Origin: Candidatus Promineifilum breve
GTDB lineage: Bacteria > Chloroflexota > Anaerolineae > Promineifilales > Promineifilaceae
Reading direction: 5' to 3'
Assembly (NCBI RefSeq): GCF_900066015.1
Contig: NZ_LN890655.1
Location: forward strand, 3,388,726 to 3,452,725
Length of the DNA: 64,000 nucleotides
The position numbers and the translations under genes are program-made. Positions 44,742-53,528 of the stretch are shown here, piece after piece. Numbering within the stretch: position 1 is the first letter of the stretch; each line of letters starts with the position of its first letter. The notes beneath the pieces were generated by a model, which was not told the DNA's origin, ran no database searches, and saw only the letters and a program-made list of their open reading frames with translations.

Positions 44742-45170
44742 ATGAGCAGACGACGAAACCCCGCCCGCTGGCGAGCCATCGAAGCCCGGTTGAGCCGCGA
44801 AAGTACCATCTGGTTAGCCACCGTGCGCGCCGACGGCCGCCCCCATCTGGTGCCGCTGTGGTACGTCTGGCTGGATGAGAAGCTCTACGTCTGCACCGGC
44901 AGCCGGACGCAGAAATACACCAATATGTACAACAATCAAAACGTCGCCCTGGCCCTGCCCGACGCGGCCAACGTCGTCGTCATCGAGGGCGAGGCCCACA
45001 CCGCCGGCCGCGCCCTGGTCGAATCGCTGGCCGAGCACTTCTATCACAAATACGAGTGGGATTTTCGCTACGATGAGACGGCCGACTGGCGGCTGATCGA
45101 AATCACCCCCTTCAAGATCATGGCCTGGGGCGATGGCTATGATGGGCAAGAGGGGATTCGCGTCTGGTAA
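44742..45170 (+). CDS. Pyridoxamine 5'-phosphate oxidase-like (FMN/F420 split barrel) protein
   Basis: 142 residues from ATG 44742; upstream in-frame starts overlap murI. The fold pattern STIWLATVRADGRPHLVPLWYVWLDEKLYVCTGSRTQKYTNMYNNQNVALALPDAANVVVIEGEAH matches PPOX/F420-dependent family proteins. The substrate cannot be told; relatives reduce biliverdin or other tetrapyrroles, or protect against oxidants. Confidence 0.82.
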   Translation: MSRRRNPARWRAIEARLSRESTIWLATVRADGRPHLVPLWYVWLDEKLYVCTGSRTQKYTNMYNNQNVALALPDAANVVVIEGEAHTAGRALVESLAEHFYHKYEWDFRYDETADWRLIEITPFKIMAWGDGYDGQEGIRVW

Positions 45171-45287
45171 TCCCGGCCGATCTAACGTGAATCCTATCCA
45201 TTGCCGCTATACTACTGAACTGGCGAGGTTTGTTTCCTGCCTCGCCCGCGAATGAACGGGAATTAACGGAACCAAGGATAAATTATT

Positions 45288-47768
45288 ATGCGATTTGATC
45301 GTTTCACGGAACGAGCGCAGGACGCGGCGACGCGGGCCTACGAAATCGTGCGCCGCTATGGCCACTCTCAGGTCGATACCGAGCACGTCTTTCTGGCCCT
45401 GCTGGAGCAAGAAGATGGGGCCGTCCCCCAAATCCTGACCGCGCTGACGGCCGACGGCGCGGCTATGATCGACCGCCTTGACCGCGAATTGCGGGCCAGC
45501 CCCAAAGTGTCGGTCTATGGCGGCGGCGTGGGCCAGGTCTTCTACACCCCGCGCATCCGCACCGTCCTGGAGCTATCGCAGGGCGAGGCCAACCGCCTGA
45601 AGGATGAATACATCTCCACCGAGCACATCTTCCTGGCGATCCTGAGCGAGCGCAACACGCCATCGTCGCGCATCGTCCAGGAGTTCGGCATCACCCGCGA
45701 GCGCGTGCTGGAGGCCATCCAGGAGTTGCGCGGCGGCCAGCGCGTGACCAACCGCCAGGCCGAGAGCCGCTATCGCACGCTGGATAAGTACAGCCGCGAT
45801 CTGACCCAGGCCGCCCGCGACGGCCGCCTCGATCCGGTCATCGGCCGCGACTCCGAAATCCTGCGCGTCATCCAGGTGCTCAGCCGCCGCACCAAGAACA
45901 ACCCGGTGCTCATCGGCGAGGCGGGCGTGGGCAAGACGGCCATCGTCGAGGGGCTGGCCCAAAAGATCATCACCAGCGACGTGCCCGAAAACCTGCTCAA
46001 CAAGCGCGTCGTCGCCCTCGACCTGGGGGCGATGATCGCCGGCAGTCGCTTCCGCGGCGAATTCGAGGAGCGCCTGAAGGCGGCGATGGAAGAGATTCAG
46101 CGCGCCCAGGGCGAGATCATCCTCTTCATCGATGAACTCCATACCGTCGTCGGGGCCGGTTCGGCCCAGGGGGCGATGGACGCCAGCAACATGCTCAAGC
46201 CGGCTCTGGCTCGTGGCGAGTTGCAGTGTGTCGGCGCGACGACGCTGGACGAATACCGCCAGTACGTGGAGCGCGACGCCGCGCTGGAGCGGCGATTTGC
46301 GCCCGTCTTCGTCGACGAGCCGTCGGTCGAAGAGACTATCGAGATGCTCCACGGCCTGCGCGGCCGCTACGAAGCCCATCACAGCGTGGTGTTTTCGCCG
46401 GCGGCCATTGACGCCGCCGTCAAACTGTCGGCGCGCTACGTAACCGACCGCCGCCTGCCCGACAAGGCCATCGACCTGATGGACGAGGCCGCGGCCAAGC
46501 TGCGCGTCGCTTTGCACACGCTGCCGCCGGGCCTGAAGCATCTCAAGACCGAGATCGATGCCCTGTTGGCGGCCGAGGAAGAGGCCAGCGCCGCCCGCGA
46601 CTACGAGCGAGCGCAGGTTAGCAAGGCCGACCGGCTGCGGCTGGAGACCGAGTTCAACCAGTTGCGCGAATCGTGGCAGAGCGAGCAAAAGCTGGACGAG
46701 ATCGTCGATGAACATGACGTGGCCGAGGTGATCGCTTCGTGGACGGGCATCCCCACCTCGCAGATGATGGAGACGGAAACGGTGAAACTGCTGGAAATGG
46801 AAGAGCGGCTCCACGAGCGCATCGTCGGCCAGGAGCAGGCCATCGCCGCCCTGTCCGATGCCATCCGCCGCAGCCGGTCGGGCCTCAGCGACCCGCGCCG
46901 GCCCATCGGCTCGTTCATCTTCCTGGGCAGCTCCGGCGTCGGTAAGACGGAGCTGGCGAAGGCGCTGGCCGAGTTTATGTTCGATGACGAGGACGCGCTC
47001 ATCCGCGTGGACATGAGCGAATACCGCGAGCAGCACACCGTCAGCCGCCTGTTCGGCGCGCCGCCGGGCTACGTGGGCTATGAGCAGGGCGGGCAACTGA
47101 CCGAACAGGTGCGCCGCCGGCCCTACTCCGTCGTCCTGTTCGACGAGATCGAGAAAGCCCACCCCGACGTGTGGAACGCACTGCTGCAATTGCTCGACGA
47201 CGGCCGCCTGACCGACGGCCAGGGGCGGGTGGTCAACTTCCGCAACGCCGTCATCGTGATGACCAGCAACGTCGGCACGTCGTTCGTCAAGAAGTCCGGC
47301 GCGCTGGGCTTTGCCGGCATGGCCGCAGCCGAGAAGGAAAACCACAAGCGCATCGAAGAAGCGCTGAAGCAGACCTTCCGGCCGGAGTTCATCAACCGCA
47401 TCGACGAGATCATCATCTTCGAGCCGCTAACGCAGGAGAACGTGGTCGAGATCGTCAAGCTCCAGGTGAAGGACGTGCAGGCGCGGCTGGCCGAGCACGC
47501 CAATCTGAGCATCGAATTGACCGAGCCGGCGCAGCGCTGGCTGGCCCAGCAGGGTCTTGATAAGGATTTCGGCGCCCGGCCGCTGAAGCGCGCCATCCAG
47601 CGCTACGTGGAGAGCGCCCTGTCGATTCGCCTGCTGAAGGGCGAGTTCAAGTCCGGCGACCGCATCCGCATCGACGCCGACGACGACGGCCTCACCTTCC
47701 TGTTGCTGGAAAGCGCCCCGTTGCCCCAGCCGGTGGAAGCGTTGGTCGAGAGTGTGGCGATTGAGTAG
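45288..47768 (+). CDS. clpC: ATP-dependent Clp protease ATPase subunit ClpC
   Basis: 826 residues. Double Clp_N repeats (residues 1-145), first AAA module with Walker [14 protein letters not shown] and [15 protein letters not shown], a middle region with a UVR-like segment ([18 protein letters not shown]), and second AAA module with [13 protein letters not shown] and [16 protein letters not shown]. The C-terminal D2-small domain is complete. It unfolds substrates for ClpP in the cytosol. It is preceded by GGATAAATTATT and followed by a clear terminator. mcsA, mcsB and ctsR are not adjacent. Confidence 0.96.
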   Translation: MRFDRFTERAQDAATRAYEIVRRYGHSQVDTEHVFLALLEQEDGAVPQILTALTADGAAMIDRLDRELRASPKVSVYGGGVGQVFYTPRIRTVLELSQGEANRLKDEYISTEHIFLAILSERNTPSSRIVQEFGITRERVLEAIQELRGGQRVTNRQAESRYRTLDKYSRDLTQAARDGRLDPVIGRDSEILRVIQVLSRRTKNNPVLIGEAGVGKTAIVEGLAQKIITSDVPENLLNKRVVALDLGAMIAGSRFRGEFEERLKAAMEEIQRAQGEIILFIDELHTVVGAGSAQGAMDASNMLKPALARGELQCVGATTLDEYRQYVERDAALERRFAPVFVDEPSVEETIEMLHGLRGRYEAHHSVVFSPAAIDAAVKLSARYVTDRRLPDKAIDLMDEAAAKLRVALHTLPPGLKHLKTEIDALLAAEEEASAARDYERAQVSKADRLRLETEFNQLRESWQSEQKLDEIVDEHDVAEVIASWTGIPTSQMMETETVKLLEMEERLHERIVGQEQAIAALSDAIRRSRSGLSDPRRPIGSFIFLGSSGVGKTELAKALAEFMFDDEDALIRVDMSEYREQHTVSRLFGAPPGYVGYEQGGQLTEQVRRRPYSVVLFDEIEKAHPDVWNALLQLLDDGRLTDGQGRVVNFRNAVIVMTSNVGTSFVKKSGALGFAGMAAAEKENHKRIEEALKQTFRPEFINRIDEIIIFEPLTQENVVEIVKLQVKDVQARLAEHANLSIELTEPAQRWLAQQGLDKDFGARPLKRAIQRYVESALSIRLLKGEFKSGDRIRIDADDDGLTFLLLESAPLPQPVEALVESVAIE

Positions 47769-47807
47769 GCCGGGTGCGCGGCACGCGGGACAGTGGTTTG
47801 ATTAGCG

Positions 47808-47839
47808 ATAAGGCAGGCGATTGGCCTGCCTTATTTTTT
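47808..47839 (+). terminator. Intrinsic terminator after clpC
   Basis: ATAAGGCAGGC (47808-47818) pairs with GCCTGCCTTAT (47824-47834), followed by TTTTT. A clean rho-independent terminator that also faces the convergent arfB-like gene. Confidence 0.92.
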
Positions 47840-47852
47840 GATCGCGGCGCGG

Positions 47853-48284
47853 TCAGTCGTCCCAGCGGCGTTGGCGCTCCTGCTTCACGGCCCCGCGCCG
47901 CTTCTTGTCCGCCAGCCGTTCCTGCCGCGCCCGGCGCGAGGGGCGGGTGGGGCGGCGTTCTGCCTGGACCGTCAGCGCCTCGGCCAGCAGTTGTTGCAGC
48001 CGGGCGACGGCCGTGGAGCGGTTTTGCCACTGGCTGCGCGACTCCTGCACGTCGATATGGAGCACGCCCCGCCGGTCGAGGCGCGACGCCAGCCGGTCGA
48101 GCAGGCAGGCCCGCGTCGCCTCGTCCAGACTGGGCGAAGTGGCGACGTCGAACAACAGCGTCACCCGCGTGGCCGTCTTGTTGACGTGCTGGCCGCCTGG
48201 CCCGCCGCCGGTCGTGAAGCGAAACTGCAACTCGGCCGCGGGCAGCGCCAGGTTGTCGTTGATGACGATGAGGTCATTCTCCAT
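47853..48284 (-). CDS. arfB: Alternative release factor ArfB-like peptidyl-tRNA hydrolase
   Basis: 143 residues. RF1/RF2-type domain with the catalytic GGQ in TTGGGPGGQHVNKTATRV (about residues 25-42), and the basic C-terminal tail (RPTRPSRRARQERLADKKRRGAVKQERQRR) that enters the mRNA channel of stalled ribosomes. No codon-recognition domain, as in ArfB/YaeJ. Confidence 0.93.
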   Translation of the reverse strand: MENDLIVINDNLALPAAELQFRFTTGGGPGGQHVNKTATRVTLLFDVATSPSLDEATRACLLDRLASRLDRRGVLHIDVQESRSQWQNRSTAVARLQQLLAEALTVQAERRPTRPSRRARQERLADKKRRGAVKQERQRRWDD

Positions 48285-48355
48285 GCAACAGTTTTACCAC
48301 AACTTTTTGGTTTCCATAGACCCGGATATGCTAGGATCATAACCGACCGATCATC

Positions 48356-49291
48356 ATGCTCAACGAAAACGCCTTCGTCCACATCTTTTTCATGGACGGC
48401 GTCGGCCTGGGCCAGGCCGACCCGGCCGAGAACCCATTGGCCGCCGCCGCCATGCCCCACCTGACCGGGCTGCTGGGCGAGGACTGGTATTTGGCCGGGC
48501 GTGAGCGCATCACCGCGCCGCGCGCCTCGCTCGTGCCGACCGACGCCAATCTGGGGCTGCCCGGCCGGCCGCAGAGCGCCACCGGCCAGGCCACCATCCT
48601 GACCGGCCGCAACGTGCCCGCGCTGGTCGGCGAGCATTATGGCCCCAAGCCCAACCCGGCCGTGGCCGAGGTCATCCGCGCCGGGACGCTGTTCCATGAG
48701 GTAGTGGCCGCCGGCGGGCGGGCGGCGCTGCTCACGCCCTATCCCGAACGGTATTTTGCCGCGATTGAGAGCGGGCGGCGTTTGCTCTCGGCCGTGCCGT
48801 TGGCCGCCGACAGCGCCGGGTTGCCGCTGCTGGGCGCGGCCGACCTGCGCGCCGGGCAGGCCATCAGCCCCGATTTCACCGGCGCGGGCTGGCGCGACTT
48901 CCTGGGCTATGACGATATGCCCGTCCTGTCACTGCCGGCGGCGGGGGAACGCATCGCCGCCGTGGCCGCCGGCTATCACTTCAGCTTCTTCGAGCATTGG
49001 CCCACCGACCAGGCCGGGCATCGCGGCACACTGGCCGAGGCCGTGGCCCATCTGGAGGCCATCGACGCCGTGATGGGCGGCCTGCTGGCGGCCTGGGACG
49101 AGGGGCGCGGCCTGCTTATCATCACCAGCGACCACGGCAATCTGGAGGAGAAGGGCCACCGGCAGCACACGCGCAATCCGGTGCCGACCATCCTGTTCGG
49201 CCGCGACCACGCCGGCCACGCGGCGGCGATACACGATCTGACCGACATCGCCACCGTCGTGCGCCGCCATTTGAATTTGCCCATGCCCTGA
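48356..49291 (+). CDS. Metalloenzyme-superfamily phosphatase/phosphomutase-like
   Basis: 311 residues. Alkaline-phosphatase/iPGM superfamily metal sites are visible: HIFFMDGVGLGQ at the N-terminus, PQSATGQATILTGRN with a threonine or serine nucleophile site, HWPTDQAGHRG, and IITSDHGNLE with a later HTRNPVPTILFG. The protein is shorter than independent phosphoglycerate mutase (about 510), so it is a compact member of unknown specificity. Divergent from arfB. Confidence 0.85.
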   Translation: MLNENAFVHIFFMDGVGLGQADPAENPLAAAAMPHLTGLLGEDWYLAGRERITAPRASLVPTDANLGLPGRPQSATGQATILTGRNVPALVGEHYGPKPNPAVAEVIRAGTLFHEVVAAGGRAALLTPYPERYFAAIESGRRLLSAVPLAADSAGLPLLGAADLRAGQAISPDFTGAGWRDFLGYDDMPVLSLPAAGERIAAVAAGYHFSFFEHWPTDQAGHRGTLAEAVAHLEAIDAVMGGLLAAWDEGRGLLIITSDHGNLEEKGHRQHTRNPVPTILFGRDHAGHAAAIHDLTDIATVVRRHLNLPMP

Positions 49292-49347
49292 CCGGCCAAC
49301 GAGCCGGACAGACCATTCACCAAGCAGGTCAATCGAGGAGTAATGAC

Positions 49348-49842
49348 ATGCCGATTACATCAGAGAGTTTTCGCGACGCGCTGCGTCTCTTTCCGGCGGG
49401 CGTCACCATCGTCACCATCAAGTCGCCGGCGGCCGACGTGGTGCACGGGCTGACCGTCTCGGGCTTCGCCTCGGTCTCGCCCGACCCGCCGCTCATTCTG
49501 GTGTCGATTGACCATCGGGCGTCGGCCTACCCGTTGCTGGAAGCGGCCGGGACGTGTTTCGCCGTCAACATCCTGGGGCAGGATCAGATGGAACTCTCCA
49601 ACCGCTTTGCCTGGCTCAAGGATGAAGATCGCTTCGCCGAAGGGGAATGGGACACGGCCGTGACCGGCGCGCCGATCCTGAAGGACGCTATGGCCTGGCT
49701 GGACTGCACCGTCTACTCGCGCTTTTCGGTCGGCAGCCACACCATCTACATCGGCGAGGTGCAGGCCAGCGGCACGCCGCGCCCGGAGGATAAGCCGCTG
49801 CTCTATTGGAACCGGGGCTATCGGCGATTGGTGTTGAAGTAG
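49348..49842 (+). CDS. Flavin reductase (FMN-binding split barrel) family protein
   Basis: 164 residues from ATG 49348 behind GAGGAGTAATGAC; the frame is open from 48997 inside the previous gene. Pattern of HpaC-like flavin reductases: FPAGVTIVTIKSPAADVVHGLTVSGFASVSPDPPLILVSIDHRASAYPLLEAAGTCFAVNILGQDQMELSNRFA, then a YSRFSVGSHTIYIGEVQ strand. It supplies reduced flavin or acts as a nitro-flavoenzyme; no partner monooxygenase is adjacent. Confidence 0.88.
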   Translation: MPITSESFRDALRLFPAGVTIVTIKSPAADVVHGLTVSGFASVSPDPPLILVSIDHRASAYPLLEAAGTCFAVNILGQDQMELSNRFAWLKDEDRFAEGEWDTAVTGAPILKDAMAWLDCTVYSRFSVGSHTIYIGEVQASGTPRPEDKPLLYWNRGYRRLVLK

Positions 49843-49845
49843 ACC

Positions 49846-50385
49846 CTACTCGGTGTCGCCCTCGATCTTTTCCAGGCCGACGGCCATCAGATAGCCGCGG
49901 GCGCGTTCCGTCAGTGGGTAGCGATTGACCAGCTTCCAGAAGCGCGGGCCGTGATTGGCTTCCAGCAGGTGGGCCAGTTCGTGAACGAGGACGTAGTCAC
50001 GCACCCAGACCGGCATTGACGCCAGCCGGTGGCTGAGGCGGATCGTGCCGTCGGACGGCGTACAACTGCCGAAGCGGCTCACATTCTGGTTGGTGACGTA
50101 GCGCACCGACCGCCACTTCAGACGGCCGTCGAAGTACTTCTTGTTCATTTCCTGCGCTCGCCTTTCCAGTAGATCATCGGACTGCGGGGCGGTGCGACCG
50201 CGGCGGCGGATGCGCTTCTTCAGGCTGTCGATGATCGGCACCAGTTCGTCATCGCGCATCGATTCGGGGGCGCGGATGACCAGCACGCCATCCTCCAGCC
50301 GGGCGCTGACCGTCTTGCGCCGCTGCGCGCTGCGGATGACGCGCACCGGCCAATCCTCTTGCGGCGGTTTGTCCATTGTCGTCAT
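49846..50385 (-). CDS. YgjP-like zinc metallopeptidase domain protein
   Basis: 179 residues from ATG 50385; a frame extending to 50493 reads through the CGGGTGG heptamer array (encoding an 'ATRHPPLATRH'-type peptide) and was rejected. Zinc motif HELAHLLEANHGPRFW near the C-terminus, and the preceding FGSCTPSDGTIRLSHRLASMPVWVRDYVLVHELAH, fit the DUF45/YgjP family. A helical insert (DSLKKRIRRRGRTAPQSDDLLERRAQEMNKKYF) carries conserved basic residues. Substrates unknown. Convergent with the flavin reductase gene. Confidence 0.85.
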   Translation of the reverse strand: MTTMDKPPQEDWPVRVIRSAQRRKTVSARLEDGVLVIRAPESMRDDELVPIIDSLKKRIRRRGRTAPQSDDLLERRAQEMNKKYFDGRLKWRSVRYVTNQNVSRFGSCTPSDGTIRLSHRLASMPVWVRDYVLVHELAHLLEANHGPRFWKLVNRYPLTERARGYLMAVGLEKIEGDTE

Positions 50386-50420
50386 ATGTCGGCGGACATT
50401 GTAACACCTGTGGTAGGGGG

Positions 50421-50462
50421 TGGGTAGCGGGTGGCGGGTGGCGAGTGGCGGGTGGCGGGTCG
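50421..50462. repeat. CGGGTGG heptamer array, 6 units
   Basis: TGGGTAG, CGGGTGG, CGGGTGG, CGAGTGG, CGGGTGG, CGGGTCG run in tandem, just upstream of the YgjP-like gene. The same class lies at 17295 and, in reverse complement, at 14403 and 52075. Confidence 0.88.
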
Positions 50463-50465
50463 CCC

Positions 50466-50517
50466 CCGGCGGGTTCAAACCCGCCGCTGCCACACAAAAC
50501 CCGGCTAAAGCCGGTTA
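50466..50517. repeat. Two adjacent short hairpin repeats
   Basis: GGCGGGTTCAAACCCGCC (50468-50485) and AACCCGGCTAAAGCCGGTT (50498-50516) are each near-perfect stem-loops. The first resembles a tRNA T-arm but no tRNA fold surrounds it; the hairpin in the second glycine aptamer at about 10337-10355 has the same form. Confidence 0.7.
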
Positions 50518-50608
50518 GCAGGAGGGTCACACTTCTTCAGTGCGTTTGTGCTCTTTTACAAGTTAATGCGGATACCCGTGTAGGTGGAACTTCCAGTTCC
50601 ACCCGCTG

Positions 50609-51979
50609 GGTCTGTCCTAAATTGTGTGTAAACACCATTTGGTGATGGCCAGGCCATCATAGCTCAAACCGTCCTTCAAACCGAATGGCCAGTTGGTTGA
50701 GGATCTTGGCCCAATCGCGGATGGGGGCTGTCCAGCCACGGGTGACTCGTTGCGTGGCCAGGTACAGCAGCTTACGGGCCGCCTCGGGGGTGGGGAAGGC
50801 GGCCTTGGTCTTCATTACCTTGCGCAACTGGCGATGGTAACTCTCCACGCTGTTGGTGGTGTAGATGATGCGCCTAATCTCAGCCGGATAGTCGAAGAAG
50901 GTCGAGACCTCCGGCCAGTTGGTCTGCCAGGAACGAATGGCCATGGGGTACTTTGTCCCCCAGCGCTGGCCTAGCTGCTCCAGGTTCAACTGGGCCTCGT
51001 CCCGTGTGGCCGCGCGATAGACGCGCTTGAGGTCGGCGACGAACGCCTTGTGGTCGGTCCAGGAGACGTATTTCAGGCTGCTGCGAATCTGGTGGATGAC
51101 GCAGCGCTGCACCTGGGTCTGCGGGAAAACGGCCCGGATGGCCTCGCTGAAACCGTTCAGCCCATCGATACAGGCCAGGAAGATGTCGGCTACGCCCCGG
51201 TTTTGCAGGTCGGTCAGGACGCTCAGCCAGAAGTTGGCCCCTTCGCCGCCGTCGCCCAGCCAATGCCCCAGAATGTCCCGGTGGCCCTCCATATCCACGC
51301 CCAGAACGTTGTAGACAGCCGTGTTGGCCACGCGGCCCTCCCGCCGCAGCTTGATATGGATGGCATCCAGGTAGACGATGGGGTAAATGCGCGCCAACGG
51401 CCGGCTCTGCCACGCCTCCACCAGCGGCCACACCTTCTCGGTGATGGTGCTGATGGTCGTCGCCGAGATGTCTACCCCATACAGCTCGGCCAGCGTCCCG
51501 GCGATGTCGCGGGTCGACAGCCCGCGGGCGTACATGGCCAGCACCTTCTCCTCCAATTCGTTGGTGTTGCCGGCATATTTGGCCAACACCTGCGGCTCGA
51601 ACGCGCCGTTGCGGTCGCGTGGTACCTGGATGCTCGTCTGGCCGGTCGACGTGCGCACCTTCTTGGTATAATGCCCGTTGCGGTTGTTGCCGGAGTTACG
51701 GCCGGCGGCTTCATACGGCTCGTAGCCCAGGTGTTCGCTCAGTTCGCCCTCCAGCATCTGTTCCAGCGTCGAGGCGAAGAGCCGGGCAAAGACCCCTTCC
51801 TTGCCGAAAAAATCGTCCATCGACTGCACCTTGCCCAGTTCGGCCTGCACTGTCTCCGCCGATGGCATATACTCCTGCGGTGATTGGCTTTTCTTCTGCT
51901 TTGTCATCGTGTAACCTCCGACCGTCGCAATGGCTATACTGTAGTTGATTTCTGGTTACACACAATTGCGGACACTACC
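50609..51979 (-). mobile_element. IS256-family insertion sequence
   Basis: 1371 bp. Inverted ends: GGTCTGTCCTAAATTGTGTG on the left and, in reverse complement, GGTAGTGTCCGCAATTGTGT on the right. A 9-bp target duplication CACCCGCTG lies at 50600-50608 and 51980-51988. One intact IS256-type transposase. The target is the loop of a hairpin repeat, not a gene. Confidence 0.88.
50657..51907 (-). CDS. IS256-family transposase
   Basis: 416 residues, uninterrupted. Mutator/IS256 pattern: LASTLEQMLEGELSEHLGYEPYE at the N-terminus, then DDE residues in IVYLDAIHIKLRREG, FLACIDGLNGFSEAI and TTNSVESYHRQLRKVMKTKAAFP. The WP-rich segment VCxHQIR is seen as CVIHQIRSSLKYVSW. Likely functional. Confidence 0.95.
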   Translation of the reverse strand: MTKQKKSQSPQEYMPSAETVQAELGKVQSMDDFFGKEGVFARLFASTLEQMLEGELSEHLGYEPYEAAGRNSGNNRNGHYTKKVRTSTGQTSIQVPRDRNGAFEPQVLAKYAGNTNELEEKVLAMYARGLSTRDIAGTLAELYGVDISATTISTITEKVWPLVEAWQSRPLARIYPIVYLDAIHIKLRREGRVANTAVYNVLGVDMEGHRDILGHWLGDGGEGANFWLSVLTDLQNRGVADIFLACIDGLNGFSEAIRAVFPQTQVQRCVIHQIRSSLKYVSWTDHKAFVADLKRVYRAATRDEAQLNLEQLGQRWGTKYPMAIRSWQTNWPEVSTFFDYPAEIRRIIYTTNSVESYHRQLRKVMKTKAAFPTPEAARKLLYLATQRVTRGWTAPIRDWAKILNQLAIRFEGRFEL

Positions 51980-52051
51980 CACCCGCTGGGTGGACGTGGA
52001 GCTGGAAGCTCCACCTACGTGCCTATATCCGTATTTATTCGTCAATGAGCA

Positions 52052-53488
52052 TCAACCCACCGGATTTCTGAACGCGCCACCCGCTACCCGCCCCCCGCTA
52101 CCCGCCCCCCGCCACTTCTCATAATCCTCCGGCCGGTCGAGATCGTGCAGGACGGCATCCGTATCCACCTCAACCGTCAGCAGGTCATCGGGGTGGCGTT
52201 GCAGCAGGTGGCGCGGCGCGGCTTCCGGGGGCAGGGTCAGTAGTTCGGCGAAATGACGCCGGTCGATGAGCACCGGATTGCCGCGTTGGCCGTGGTGGCT
52301 GGGGGCGACGAAGCCCAAAGGGGAGGCGGCATAGGCGGTCAGCAGTGCATCGAAGACGACCGGCTCCACCATTGGCTGGTCGCCCAGAATGACGAGGATC
52401 GCTTCGATGGTCGGCGGTAGGTGGCGAACGGCCGCCTGCACCGACGCCAGCATCCCTTTCGCATAGTCTTTATTCCACAAGATAGACGCTACACCCGGCA
52501 CGCCGGCGGCCCTTGTCACCGCCTCGCCCTCATGCCCGACGACGACGATCACCTGCGTCACACCCGACGCCGTCGCATTGGCGACGGTCTGCCCCAGCAC
52601 GGTCGTATCGCCCCAGGGCAGGAGCAGCTTGTTGCGCCCCATCCGCCGCGATTCGCCCGCGGCCAGAACGACGGCCGCCACCCGCCGCCGCACTTCCCGC
52701 ACCGACGTCGCGCCCTGCAGCGCGCCGATGACCACCCGATCGATGCGCTGCTCATCGAGCATCAACGCCGCCGCCTCTCGCGCCGCCGCCAGCCGTTCGC
52801 TCGTCTCCACTTTATTGAGGAAGGGGACGATCCGCGCCCCGGCCGGCGCATCCTTCAATCCGCCCCGCGTATCGACCAGCACCCGCGCCAGCCCGGCGGC
52901 CGTCAGCCGCCCCTCGCGCAAGGATGGAAGACCACCCATTCCTGAGCGGCCCTCTTCATTCCTAATTCGTAATTCGTAATTCGTAATTTCTCTTATTCTT
53001 TCTGGCCGGTGGGCAACGTCATCGAGCAATCCTTCCAGCGCATCGAGACCGGCCACGGGCACGAGCAGCGTTGTGCCCAATGGCATGACCGGCTCGTGGT
53101 CGGCCGGGGCTTTGATCGGCCGCATCCGCGCGCCGTCGGCCTCGACCAGCACGAAATCGACATCGGGCCGGGCCAGCAGTTGAGCGGGCAGGTCGGGCGG
53201 CACACCAAGGGCCTTCTCCCCCTCCACCCGGCCGACGACCAGGCAGCGGCCGTGTTGATCCAGCGCGGCGGCCAGCGGCGACAGGTCAGCGGCGGAGACC
53301 ACGGCTGGGGCGCGGTTCATCTGCGCGGCGAAGATGCGTGTGGTGGTGGTGATGACGACGCGGCCGGGCAACTCGGCCGCCAGAGCAAATAGCAGGCTCG
53401 TCTTGCCCCCGCCGCCGACGAAAGCCACCAGTTCCGGCCCGTCGCCGATGCCCAGCGCCGCGGCCAACGACCATCGCCCGGCGGTCAT
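52052..53488 (-). CDS. YqeC-MocA fusion for molybdenum hydroxylase maturation
   Basis: 478 residues. Residues about 1-245 match YqeC (selenium-dependent molybdenum hydroxylase accessory): AFVGGGGKTSLLFALAAEL (P-loop), VVITTTTRIF, VDFVLVEADGARMRPIKAP, and RIVPFLNKVE. Residues about 270-465 match the MocA/MobA-like cytidylyltransferase: AAVVLAAGESRRMGRNKLLLPWG and IEAILVILGDQPMV. Two oddities: a heptamer array encodes 'ITNYELRIRNE' inside the YqeC part (52958-52985), and another encodes the C-terminal tail after DLDRPEDYEKWRG (52075-52116). Last gene of a leftward operon YqeB - two hydrolases - this gene. Confidence 0.9.
   Translation of the reverse strand: MTAGRWSLAAALGIGDGPELVAFVGGGGKTSLLFALAAELPGRVVITTTTRIFAAQMNRAPAVVSAADLSPLAAALDQHGRCLVVGRVEGEKALGVPPDLPAQLLARPDVDFVLVEADGARMRPIKAPADHEPVMPLGTTLLVPVAGLDALEGLLDDVAHRPERIREITNYELRIRNEEGRSGMGGLPSLREGRLTAAGLARVLVDTRGGLKDAPAGARIVPFLNKVETSERLAAAREAAALMLDEQRIDRVVIGALQGATSVREVRRRVAAVVLAAGESRRMGRNKLLLPWGDTTVLGQTVANATASGVTQVIVVVGHEGEAVTRAAGVPGVASILWNKDYAKGMLASVQAAVRHLPPTIEAILVILGDQPMVEPVVFDALLTAYAASPLGFVAPSHHGQRGNPVLIDRRHFAELLTLPPEAAPRHLLQRHPDDLLTVEVDTDAVLHDLDRPEDYEKWRGAGSGGRVAGGAFRNPVG
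52075..52116. repeat. CGCTACC/CGCCCCC heptamer array in the 3' end of YqeC-MocA
   Basis: Six 7-nt units (CGCCACC, CGCTACC, CGCCCCC, CGCTACC, CGCCCCC, CGCCACT) lie inside the last 20 codons of the YqeC-MocA gene, giving a glycine-rich tail absent from the family. Confidence 0.85.
52958..52985. repeat. ATTCGTA heptamer array inside the YqeC coding region
   Basis: ATTCCTA followed by three ATTCGTA units, read leftward as TACGAAT, in frame within YqeC. The same word occurs in the intergenic array before gcvH (AATTACG). Confidence 0.88.
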
Positions 53489-53528
53489 GGCGCAATCGCT
53501 ACCCCAAAGTCGGGGTCAATTCTTCTTA

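Larger units (their letters stand above)
50578..52020. repeat. GTAGGTGGA hairpin element, split by the IS256-type insertion
   Basis: The left half at 50578-50608 (GTGTAGGTGGAACTTCCAG..) and the right half at 51980-52020 (..GGAGCTGGAAGCTCCACCTACG) are inverted copies. Joining them at one copy of CACCCGCTG recreates a stem-loop of about 60 nt with the loop CCCGCTGGG. The insertion sequence lies in the loop. Confidence 0.8.

Noticed and set aside
50466-50486. Possible tRNA T-arm (GGGTTCAAACCC)
   Set aside because: No acceptor stem, D-arm or anticodon arm is found around it; it is one of several hairpin repeats.
50386-50493. N-terminal extension of the YgjP-like protein
   Set aside because: The extra residues are encoded by the CGGGTGG array and no ribosome binding site supports the earlier start.
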